Part shown: in pieces, positions 44,842 through 52,393 of the stretch
Position numbering within the stretch: position 1 is the first letter of the stretch
Layout: each line of letters begins with the position of its first letter
Source of the DNA: Halorubrum sp. BV1
Lineage (GTDB): Archaea; Halobacteriota; Halobacteria; Halobacteriales; Haloferacaceae
Length of the DNA stretch: 64,000 nt
NCBI RefSeq assembly: GCF_000746205.1
Contig: NZ_JQKV01000001.1
Location: 174,814 to 238,813, forward strand
Direction of reading: 5' to 3'
Position numbers and translations under genes: made by a program
The notes under the pieces: generated by a model
What the model was told of the DNA's origin: nothing
The model's input: the letters and a program-made list of their open reading frames with translations, nothing else
The model's database searches: none

Positions 44842-46155
44842 GTGACTGACGCCAGTGACGAGTCGGACGCGGCCGCTCCCGACGCAGCGGCGGGGGATCC
44901 CGCTGGGACCGGGTCCGGCCCGTCACGCGAGGGCGGTCGACGGAGGACGGTCGTCGTGCCCGTCGAACGGACTCCGACCCTTCGCGCGACGGTCGCACAC
45001 GTGATCGAGTGCGCCGCAGCCGGTGAGTTCTCCGCGGTGCACTTCGTCGAGATCGCCTCGTGGCGCGACGGCGACCCGGAGAGCGAGGAGCGGACGGCCG
45101 AGGCCGAACGGATCCTCGAACGCGTGTTGGCGTGGGCGGAGGCCGACCTCGCGGACTCGGACGCCGCCGAGACGGACGTCACCATCGCGGTCGATATCAT
45201 CGGCGCCGAAGACTACCTCTTCGGACCGGACGACTACGTTCGCGTGTTAGCCGAGTACGCCGAGGAGAACGGCGGCGACACCGTCATGTTAGACCCCGAA
45301 TACACGCCCGTCGGCAACACGACGCTGCTCCAGCCGCTCGAGTTCGCGCTGTCGAACACGGAGCTGGCAGTCGAGACCGCTCCGGTGACCCGGCCGACGC
45401 GACGCGAGCGGCTCAGAAGCGAGGCGACGGGCGTTCGATTCGCCGCGATGTTCGGACTCTCGCTGGCGTTTTATTTCGTGCTCGGTGACCCACTGTACTG
45501 GTTCGACTGGGTGACGGGCGTCGCGAGCGCGGCGATCGTCTCGATCACCCTGTCGCGGATCAGCTTCGACGCGGACCCCGCGCTGCCGCGAACGCCGCTG
45601 CGGCTGGTCCGCGGCGCGATCTACGTTCCCGTCCTTCTGTACGAGATCGTCATGGCGAACCTCGTCGTCGCGCGGGTGATACTGGATCCCCGACTCCCGA
45701 TCGAGCCGACGATGAACCGGATGCGCGTGATAGTCGGGAGCGGGCTCCCGCTGATGACGCTCGCGAACTCGATCACGCTGACGCCGGGGACCCTTACCGT
45801 CCGCGCTCGCGACAGCGACCTGTACGTCCACTCGCTCATCCCGTGGGCACGGGAGGGCCTCTTCGACGGCTCGCTGGAGCGCTGGACCCGGTTTGTCTAC
45901 TACGGCCGGTCGTCCGCCCGCCTCCCGACGCCCCGAGAGCGCGAGGACTGCGCAATCTTGCAGGGTCCGGACGCGACCGAGTCCCTCCCGATCGCCGCGA
46001 CCGACGGCGGCGAGACGGCGAGTGACACGTCGGCGACGACGGTCGACGAGTCGGTGGCGACGGAAGACGAACTCACACCGACCGTCGACGACCCGACATC
46101 GACGGGAGACGACCCGACGTCTGAGACGGACGGCGCGGAGGTGTCCGACCGATGA
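44842..46155 (+). CDS. mnhE: Mrp-type antiporter subunit E with N-terminal Usp-like domain
   Basis: 437 aa, more than twice the size of a bacterial MnhE. Residues about 25-185 form a soluble domain (RRTVVVPVERTPTLRATVAHV, VDIIGAEDYLFGPDDYVRVLAEYAEENGGDTVML) that looks like a universal stress protein fold. The MnhE domain follows (about 200-355, with GLSLAFYFVLGDPLYWFDWVTG and ANSITLTPGTLTV). The tail is acidic and low-complexity with an AATDGG word. First gene of the nine-gene antiporter operon. The 254 bp upstream has no gene I can support. Confidence 0.9.
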   Translation: MTDASDESDAAAPDAAAGDPAGTGSGPSREGGRRRTVVVPVERTPTLRATVAHVIECAAAGEFSAVHFVEIASWRDGDPESEERTAEAERILERVLAWAEADLADSDAAETDVTIAVDIIGAEDYLFGPDDYVRVLAEYAEENGGDTVMLDPEYTPVGNTTLLQPLEFALSNTELAVETAPVTRPTRRERLRSEATGVRFAAMFGLSLAFYFVLGDPLYWFDWVTGVASAAIVSITLSRISFDADPALPRTPLRLVRGAIYVPVLLYEIVMANLVVARVILDPRLPIEPTMNRMRVIVGSGLPLMTLANSITLTPGTLTVRARDSDLYVHSLIPWAREGLFDGSLERWTRFVYYGRSSARLPTPREREDCAILQGPDATESLPIAATDGGETASDTSATTVDESVATEDELTPTVDDPTSTGDDPTSETDGAEVSDR

Positions 46156-46457
46156 CGCTCGTCGACGCGACGATCGTCGCCGGTTACACCGTCGGCGACG
46201 TGCTCTTGTACGCGGCGGCCGGCTTCGCCGTACTCGCGATCGGGATGCTCTACCGGGCAGTCAAGGGACCGACGATGCAGGACCGCGTGCTGGCGGTGAA
46301 CGTCCTCGGGACGAACACGGTCGTGATCCTCGGCCTGTTGGCCGCGGCGCTGGACGAGCCAACGTTCCTCGACGTCGCCTTGGTGTACGCGCTGTTGAAC
46401 TTCCTGATGGCGATCGCCATCTCGAAGTTCACGGTCGAGCGGGGTGGTGTCCTGTGA
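46152..46457 (+). CDS. mnhF: Mrp-type antiporter subunit F
   Basis: 101 aa, three hydrophobic segments. The family motif YRAVKGPTMQDRVLAVNVLGTNTV is intact. MnhF is a small membrane subunit of the Mrp Na+/H+ antiporter complex. GGAGGTG lies 8 nt before the ATG, within mnhE, and the genes overlap by 4 nt. Confidence 0.95.
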   Translation: MTLVDATIVAGYTVGDVLLYAAAGFAVLAIGMLYRAVKGPTMQDRVLAVNVLGTNTVVILGLLAAALDEPTFLDVALVYALLNFLMAIAISKFTVERGGVL

Positions 46458-46783
46458 TCGACGCGATAGAGACCGTCCGCGTGGGGCTGATCGTCGTCTT
46501 CCTCCTGATCGGGCTGTTTTTCACCTTCGTCTCGATGACGGGCGTGCTCCGCCTGCCGGACGTGTACTCGCGGGCGCACACCGCCTCGCAGGCCGACACC
46601 CTCGGCGCGGGGTTCGGGCTCGCGGCCGTCGCGCTCACGGTCGGCTGGGAGGGCGCGGGGTTCAAGAGCGTGCTCCTGTTGTTCTTCATCTTTGTGACGA
46701 ACCCGACGGCGGCCCACGGGATCGCCCGAGCCGCCTTCGAGGAGGGGATCGTGCCGTGGACCGAGGGGGACGAGCGCCGATGA
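46454..46783 (+). CDS. mnhG: Mrp-type antiporter subunit G
   Basis: 109 aa from a GTG start that overlaps the mnhF stop (GTGA). Three hydrophobic segments. The stretch GVLRLPDVYSRAHTASQADTLG is the MnhG signature, and IFVTNPTAAHGIARAA is also typical. Overlaps the following gene by 4 nt. Confidence 0.95.
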   Translation: MIDAIETVRVGLIVVFLLIGLFFTFVSMTGVLRLPDVYSRAHTASQADTLGAGFGLAAVALTVGWEGAGFKSVLLLFFIFVTNPTAAHGIARAAFEEGIVPWTEGDERR

Positions 46784-47358
46784 CGGGCGCACTCAGCAGT
46801 GTGGCTCCCGTCGTCGCGCAGGTCACGGCCATCGAGGCGAGCCTTCTCGCGTTCGTCGTTCTCACGGCGCTGGCGACCGCGTTCGCGCGCGACGTGCTCG
46901 CCGCCGTCATCATCTTCGGCGCGTACAGCCTCGGTATGGCGGCGCTATACGTGTTCTATCGCGCCCCGGACGTGGCGCTGACGGAGGCCGCGATCTCCGC
47001 CGGCGTGACGACCGTGCTGTTGTTGCTGACGCTCGCGAAGACGACGCGGATCGACCACGAGGCGGCCTTCGAGTCGATGAACTACCCCGCAGCCGGCGCG
47101 GCCGCGTTCCTGTTCGCCGGGCTGTTGCTCACGATGGACGCGATTCCGGCGATCGGCTCGCCGGACGCGCCCGTGTGGTCGAACCCGGACGTGACCCAGT
47201 GGTACCTCGCAGAGACGTACGCGCAGGTCCACGTCGAGAACACGGTGATGGGCGTGCTGGCGGCGTTCCGTGGGTTCGACACCTTCGGCGAGGCGATCGT
47301 CGTCTTCGCCGGCGGGATCGCTGCACTGATCGTCCTCCGCCGAGAGGTGTTCGCATGA
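46780..47358 (+). CDS. DUF4040 antiporter subunit (MbhD/MbhE-like, equivalent to the MrpA C-terminal part)
   Basis: 192 aa. The first part (about 15-95) is a DUF4040/MbhD domain (YSLGMAALYVFYRAPDVALTEAAISAG). The second part (about 95-192) is MbhE-like (NTVMGVLAAFRGFDTFGEAIVVFAGGIAAL). In bacteria these segments form the C-terminal end of MrpA; here they are a separate gene, as in many archaea. Five or six hydrophobic segments. Overlaps its neighbours by 4 nt on both sides. Confidence 0.9.
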   Translation: MTGALSSVAPVVAQVTAIEASLLAFVVLTALATAFARDVLAAVIIFGAYSLGMAALYVFYRAPDVALTEAAISAGVTTVLLLLTLAKTTRIDHEAAFESMNYPAAGAAAFLFAGLLLTMDAIPAIGSPDAPVWSNPDVTQWYLAETYAQVHVENTVMGVLAAFRGFDTFGEAIVVFAGGIAALIVLRREVFA

Positions 47359-48074
47359 GCGACGTCGACTGTGGCGACGACGCCGACGGAGGCGACGCGG
47401 GCCGGACCGACGGGACCGACGCGGATCGGCACGATGATACAGACACCCGCGACGACGATCTCCCGCCGCACCGCGCCGTCGACCGGTCCGGCCGGCTCGA
47501 CTCGGACCAGCGACAGGGAACGCCGTACACGGAGAGTCAGGTCATCATGCCGACGGTGAAGGTCGTCGCCCCGTTCGCGTTCACCTACGGGCTGTTCGTC
47601 ACCTTCCACGGCGGCGGCTCGCCGGGCGGCGGGTTCCAGGGCGGGGCGATCATGGCCGCGGTCGTGTTCATGATCGCCTTCGCGTTCGGCATCGAATCGA
47701 CCCGGGCGTGGCTCGCGAACACCGTCGTCGTCGCGCTCGCGGTCGGCGGCGCGCTCGCGTTCGCCGGCATCGGCCTCGTTCCCGTCGCGCTCGGCGGCGC
47801 GTTCCTCCAGTACGACCTGCTTCCGATCCCGACCAAGTACGGGTTAGAGGCCGTCGAGATAGTTGGGATCGCTCCGCTCGTCGCCGGCGTGTTGATGGGG
47901 CTGTTCTTCCTGCTCGCCAACGGCTTCGCTCTCGGAGGCGACGGGTTCGAGCCGGACGACCCCGCCGAATCGGACGCCCCGGATAGCGGGTCCGGCGACG
48001 GCGACGCTGGCGGAGACTCCGCGTCGCCGGCGGCGGTCGCAGACGGCGGACGCGAACACGGAGGTGACGCATGA
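47355..48074 (+). CDS. mnhB: Mrp-type antiporter subunit B
   Basis: 239 aa. A long acidic N-terminal extension (about 1-60, Asp/Gly/Thr-rich) precedes the MnhB domain (about 60-200: VKVVAPFAFTYGLFVTFHGG, SPGGGFQGGAIMA) with four or more hydrophobic segments. The C-terminal acidic tail ends in ADGGREHGGDA. GAGGTG lies upstream of the ATG. The extensions probably face the cytoplasm or exterior and are not part of the usual MnhB. Confidence 0.93.
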   Translation: MSDVDCGDDADGGDAGRTDGTDADRHDDTDTRDDDLPPHRAVDRSGRLDSDQRQGTPYTESQVIMPTVKVVAPFAFTYGLFVTFHGGGSPGGGFQGGAIMAAVVFMIAFAFGIESTRAWLANTVVVALAVGGALAFAGIGLVPVALGGAFLQYDLLPIPTKYGLEAVEIVGIAPLVAGVLMGLFFLLANGFALGGDGFEPDDPAESDAPDSGSGDGDAGGDSASPAAVADGGREHGGDA

Positions 48075-48571
48075 CGACCGTCGGACTCGCTTCGGTCGCC
48101 CCCGCCGCCGCGGCGGCGACCGGACCGGTCGAGATACTGACGACCAGACACGCGTACGTCGCGTTCGCGCTACTCCTGTGTATCGGACTCTACATGATGA
48201 TAGCGAACCCAAATCTCGTGAAGAAGATCGTCGGACTGAACCTGTTCCAGACCGCCATCTTCCTGCTTTTCATCACCTCGGGGTACGTCGACGGCGGCGC
48301 GATTCCCATTGTCCCGTCCGGAGGCGCGGAGACGGGCACGTACGTCAGTCCGCTCCCGCATGTGCTCGTGTTGACCGCCATCGTCGTCGGCGTGAGCCTC
48401 ACCGCGGTCGGGCTCGCGCTCTGTATTCGGATCTACGACGAGTACGGAACGCTCCGTACCGACGTCCTCCGCGAACTGCTCCGCGACGAGGGGTCCATCC
48501 CCGAGAGAGCGGACCTCGGAGAGGGGCGGTCGGACGTACCGAACGGACTCGGAGGTGAGTCGGATGACTGA
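48071..48571 (+). CDS. mnhC: Mrp-type antiporter subunit C (NuoK-like)
   Basis: 166 aa. NuoK-like three-helix protein with IGLYMMIANPNLVKKIVGLNLFQTAIFLLF, the conserved segment of MnhC, and LPHVLVLTAIVVGVSLTAVGLAL. A C-terminal acidic tail of about 45 residues is extra. GGAGGTG precedes the ATG. Overlaps the next gene's first codons. Confidence 0.95.
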   Translation: MTTVGLASVAPAAAAATGPVEILTTRHAYVAFALLLCIGLYMMIANPNLVKKIVGLNLFQTAIFLLFITSGYVDGGAIPIVPSGGAETGTYVSPLPHVLVLTAIVVGVSLTAVGLALCIRIYDEYGTLRTDVLRELLRDEGSIPERADLGEGRSDVPNGLGGESDD

Positions 48572-50177
48572 CGTGCTCCTTCCCGTCGCCATCGCGGTGC
48601 CGCTCGTGGCGGCGACCCTGCCTATCGCTCTCGGGCTCCGGTACGACGACGCCGGCTGGCCGGTCGCTGCGGCCGCGACGACGGCACTCGCGGGAATCGC
48701 CGCCGCGATCGTCGCGGGCGTCGCTCGGGGCGACCGGCTGTCACACGCGCTCGGGGGCTACTCGCCACCGATCGGCATCGAACTGGTCGCCGACCCGCTG
48801 TCGGCCGCGGTGCTCGCGCTGGTCGCCGCCGTCTCGCTCGCGACGCTCGCGTTCGTGCGGGTCGTCGGCCCCCGCGGGAACTCATTTTACAGCGGGTATC
48901 TGCTTCTCGTCGGCGGGCTGACGGGGATGACGCTCACGGGCGACCTGTTCAACCTGTTCGTCTTCCTTGAGATCGTCGGGATCTCGACGTACGCGCTCAT
49001 CGCGGCCGACCGCTCGGGCGCGAGCGCGTACGCCTCGCTCAAGTACCTCGTCGTCGGGACCGTCGGTGCCTCGTTGTACTTACTCGGCGTCGGCTACGCG
49101 TTCCTCGCGACGGGGACGCTGAACATGCTCGACATGCAGGCGCAGCTCGCACAGGTCGGGTACGGCGATCCGCTCGTCCGCGCGAGCTACGCGCTCATCG
49201 TCGCCGGCCTCGGGCTGAAGATCGCGGTGTTCCCGATCCACGCGTGGCAGCCGGACGCCTACCAGCGCGCGCCGGACGCGGTCACGACGATCGTGGCGGC
49301 GCTCGTCTCGACGGCGAGCGCGTACGCGCTGCTCCGCGTGAGCTACACCGTCTTCACCGTCGAGTTCCTCGCGGCGAGCGACGCGATCACGGCGACGATG
49401 CTTGTCGTGTCAGGCGCGTCGATCCTCGCCGGGTCGGTGCTGGCGGCGATGCAGTCCGACCTCAAGCGGATGTTCGCGTACTCGTCGGTGGCGCAGTTCG
49501 GCATGATCGTGGCCGCGATCGCGCTCGCCAACGAGACCGCGCTGCTCGGCGCGGCCGTCCACCTCGTCGGGCACGGCCTGCTCAAGTTCGGGCTGTTCCT
49601 CGGCGTCGGCCTGCTCGCGTACGGCTACGGGGCTCGCCGACTGGAGGAGCTGGCGAGCGTCGCTCGGGCGGCACCCTTTACCGCCGGGTCGATCGCGGTT
49701 CTCGCGCTCGCGCTCGTCGGGATCCCGCCGTCGGTGGGGTTCCTCGGCAAGTGGTACATCAGCGTCGGCGCGGTCGAGTCGAGTCTCGCCGGCGGCGGCG
49801 CGGCCGGAATTGGCATCGCGGCCGTGATTTTCGTCAGCACGCTGTTCACGCTGTCGTACGTCGCACGGCTGTTAGAGCGGTTCTACTTCGCCGGTGTCGG
49901 GCTGCCCGGCGACCACGGCGAACCGGTCGTCGCCGACGGCGGGACCAGCGGTGACGAGACCGCAGCTAGCGGTGACGACGACGCACACGACCGCGCGGGG
50001 CCGCGGCGAGTCTCGCCGGTCGACGGCGCGCCGACGGTGCCGGGCGTGCCCGATCGAGTGCCACCCGCGTCGCTCGCGGCGCTCGTCGTCGCGGCGCTCG
50101 TGGCGGTCGCGCTCGGCTTCGCCGGGTTCGGCCTCGCGGAGTGGTTCGACCCGTTCCTCACGGAGGTGTTCGCATGA
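48564..50177 (+). CDS. mnhD: Mrp-type antiporter subunit D (NuoM/N-like), first of three
   Basis: 537 aa, about 14 hydrophobic segments. Proton-pumping motifs of the NuoL/M/N family are visible: LFVFLEIVGISTYALIA (conserved Glu), GLGLKIAVFPIHAWQPDAY (Lys), DLKRMFAYSSVAQFG (Lys), GHGLLKFGLFL (Lys). A hydrophilic insertion near residue 450-500 includes ADGGTSGDETAASGDDDAHD before the last segment. GGAGGTG at 48551 selects the ATG at 48564 over an overlapping GTG at 48555. Confidence 0.93.
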   Translation: MTDVLLPVAIAVPLVAATLPIALGLRYDDAGWPVAAAATTALAGIAAAIVAGVARGDRLSHALGGYSPPIGIELVADPLSAAVLALVAAVSLATLAFVRVVGPRGNSFYSGYLLLVGGLTGMTLTGDLFNLFVFLEIVGISTYALIAADRSGASAYASLKYLVVGTVGASLYLLGVGYAFLATGTLNMLDMQAQLAQVGYGDPLVRASYALIVAGLGLKIAVFPIHAWQPDAYQRAPDAVTTIVAALVSTASAYALLRVSYTVFTVEFLAASDAITATMLVVSGASILAGSVLAAMQSDLKRMFAYSSVAQFGMIVAAIALANETALLGAAVHLVGHGLLKFGLFLGVGLLAYGYGARRLEELASVARAAPFTAGSIAVLALALVGIPPSVGFLGKWYISVGAVESSLAGGGAAGIGIAAVIFVSTLFTLSYVARLLERFYFAGVGLPGDHGEPVVADGGTSGDETAASGDDDAHDRAGPRRVSPVDGAPTVPGVPDRVPPASLAALVVAALVAVALGFAGFGLAEWFDPFLTEVFA

Positions 50178-52393
50178 CTGACGTCCCAATTGGGGATCTA
50201 CGACCCCTACTGGCTGTCCTCGTCTCGTTCGTCGCGGCGTTCTTCATCGTCGCGTCGTACCGCTCGCCGAACGTCCGCGAGGGGTGGACGATCGCGGCCG
50301 CGCTCGCGAAGTTCGGCATCGTCGCCTCGATGCTGCCGGCCGTCCTCGACGGCGCGGTCTTCGAGTGGTCGCTCGGGGCCTTCTTACCCGGTGGAATCGA
50401 GTTCGTCTTACGCGCCGACGCGCTCGGAATGTTGTTCGCGTTCCTCGCCAGCGGGCTGTGGATCATCACCTCGTTTTACAGCATCGGCTACATGCGCGGC
50501 AACGACGAGACGAACCAGACGCGATACTTCGCCGCGTTCGCCGTGTCGCTGTCGGCGACGATGGGGATCGCGTTTGCGGGCAACCTCGTGACGATCTTCG
50601 TGTTCTACGAGCTGTTGTCTATCGCGACGTACCCGCTCGTCGCGCACGACGAGACCGCCGAGGCCCGCTCGGCTGGCCGGAAGTACCTCGCGTACACGAT
50701 GTTCGGCGGCGGCGTGTTCGTGCTCGCCGGCACCGCTCTGGTCTACCTGATCGCCGGTAACGTCACCTTCACCGCCGGCGGCATCGAGGAGCTCGCGACA
50801 GCCGACCCCGGGTTGGCGATGCTCGCCTTCTTCCTCCTCGCCATCGGATTCGGCGTGAAGGCCGGCATCATGCCGCTCCACCAGTGGCTGCCCGAGGCGA
50901 TGGTCGCGCCGACGCCAGTCTCCGGACTTCTCCACGCGGTCGCGGTCGTCAAGTCCGGGGCGTTCGGCGTCTCGCGCGTCGTCCTCGACGTGTTCGGCCC
51001 CGAGCTCGTCTTCGACCTCTCTCTCCCGCTCGGCTTCTCCGCGGGGCTCGTGCTCTCGACCATCGGTGCGATCACGCTGACCGCGGCCAGTTTCATCGCC
51101 CTGCGCAAGGACCACCTCAAACAGCGGCTCGCGTACTCGACGGTGAGTCAGCTGAGCTACATCATCCTCGGGCTCGGCCTGTTCGGGTGGTACGGGCTCG
51201 TCGGCGCGCTGCTGCACATCCCGGCGCACGCGTTCATGAAGCTCACCCTGTTCTTCTGTGCGGGAAACATCCACGTGTCGACGCACACGGACTACATCTC
51301 GGAGATGGCGGGGATAGGCAAGCGGATGCCTCTGACGATGGGGGCGTTTACCGTCGCCTCGCTCGGGATGGCGGGGATCCCGCTTCTCGCCGGGTTCGTC
51401 AGCAAGTACTACATGTTGATCGGGGGAATCCGGATGGGGATGGAGCTGACGCCGATCGCCTACTACCTCGTCGGGGCGCTTCTGCTCTCCGGCGTGTTGA
51501 ACATCGCCTACTTCTGGCCGGTGATCTACACCGCCTTCTTCGAGGCCGAGGACGCCCACGATGCGAAGCCGCTGGTCGACTTCCGGATGGGCGGAGAGTC
51601 GCGGTCGACGCTTCCGGCCACCGATGGTGGTCGCGCAGCGGACGACGCGGCCACCGATGGCGGCACCCCGGAAGACGAGGACGCGGACGACCCCGACGGC
51701 GGTGACGACGCCGGCGACGGTGCCGGCGCTGACGAGGTTGACGAGGTCGTCGAGCGCGCGGGAAGCGACGACGAGGCGTCAGAAGGCGACCACGACGCCG
51801 GCGTTCCCGACGACTCCGACATCCCCGACGCAGAGATGGACGACCTCCCGACAGATGAGGAGGGCGTCGTCCGGCCGGACTTCGACACGAGTGAACGCGA
51901 CTTCTCCGAACCCGCCGAGCGCGTCGACACGGGCGATTACGCGGTCGACTCACGCCCCTCGGACGTCGACGTGCCGTTCGGCGTGGGACGGAGTGGAGAC
52001 GCCGAGTCGGCCGAGGGCTCCGTCGACGAGTCCGACGACGGTCACGACGACTACGAAACTGACCACGGCCACGACGACCACGAAAGCGGCCACGACGACC
52101 ACGAAAGCGGTCACGACGACCACGAAAGCGGTCACGACGACCACGAAAGCGGCCACGACGACCACGAAACAGACCACGGCCACCACGGCGGGCCGCCGCC
52201 GGGCGGTTGGGAGCGCATCGACGGCGTCGCGGCCCTCCTCGGCCGCGAGTCGACGTGGTTCATGCTCGGACCCATACTCACGGCGATGTGTCTCGCGGTC
52301 CTGCTCGGCGTGATCCCCTACGAGATGGGCTTTCTGGATCTGATCGAACTCATCGTTGACACGCGGCTTCCCGAGGAGGTGATGCGGCCATGA
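50174..52393 (+). CDS. NuoL/M-like antiporter subunit with His/Asp heptad-repeat insertion
   Basis: 739 aa. The first 460 residues are a NuoL/M-type channel (FVFYELLSIATYPLVAHDET, GFGVKAGIMPLHQWLPEAM, APTPVSGLLHAVAVVKSGAFG, KDHLKQRLAYSTVSQLSY). A hydrophilic, acidic insertion of about 205 residues follows (about 475-680), ending in six seven-residue units of the form GHDDHES (DNA 52040-52171). Two more hydrophobic segments close the protein (ESTWFMLGPILTAMCLAVLLG). It is one of three large subunits of the operon, so it replaces MrpA or acts as a second MrpD. The insertion is not part of the usual family. Confidence 0.9.
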   Translation: MTDVPIGDLRPLLAVLVSFVAAFFIVASYRSPNVREGWTIAAALAKFGIVASMLPAVLDGAVFEWSLGAFLPGGIEFVLRADALGMLFAFLASGLWIITSFYSIGYMRGNDETNQTRYFAAFAVSLSATMGIAFAGNLVTIFVFYELLSIATYPLVAHDETAEARSAGRKYLAYTMFGGGVFVLAGTALVYLIAGNVTFTAGGIEELATADPGLAMLAFFLLAIGFGVKAGIMPLHQWLPEAMVAPTPVSGLLHAVAVVKSGAFGVSRVVLDVFGPELVFDLSLPLGFSAGLVLSTIGAITLTAASFIALRKDHLKQRLAYSTVSQLSYIILGLGLFGWYGLVGALLHIPAHAFMKLTLFFCAGNIHVSTHTDYISEMAGIGKRMPLTMGAFTVASLGMAGIPLLAGFVSKYYMLIGGIRMGMELTPIAYYLVGALLLSGVLNIAYFWPVIYTAFFEAEDAHDAKPLVDFRMGGESRSTLPATDGGRAADDAATDGGTPEDEDADDPDGGDDAGDGAGADEVDEVVERAGSDDEASEGDHDAGVPDDSDIPDAEMDDLPTDEEGVVRPDFDTSERDFSEPAERVDTGDYAVDSRPSDVDVPFGVGRSGDAESAEGSVDESDDGHDDYETDHGHDDHESGHDDHESGHDDHESGHDDHESGHDDHETDHGHHGGPPPGGWERIDGVAALLGRESTWFMLGPILTAMCLAVLLGVIPYEMGFLDLIELIVDTRLPEEVMRP
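52040..52171 (+). repeat. 21-bp tandem repeats coding for GHDDHES heptads
   Basis: Five nearly identical 21-bp units (52067-52087, 52088-52108, 52109-52129, 52130-52150, 52151-52171) plus a degenerate unit at 52040-52060. They differ mainly by silent GGC/GGT changes. They encode consecutive Gly-His-Asp-Asp-His-Glu-Ser blocks in the antiporter subunit's insertion. Confidence 0.95.

Noticed and set aside
52067..52171. Tandem repeats considered as a CRISPR array
   Set aside because: Units are contiguous with no spacers and lie in frame inside a gene. No spaced palindromic repeats or cas genes occur anywhere in the window.
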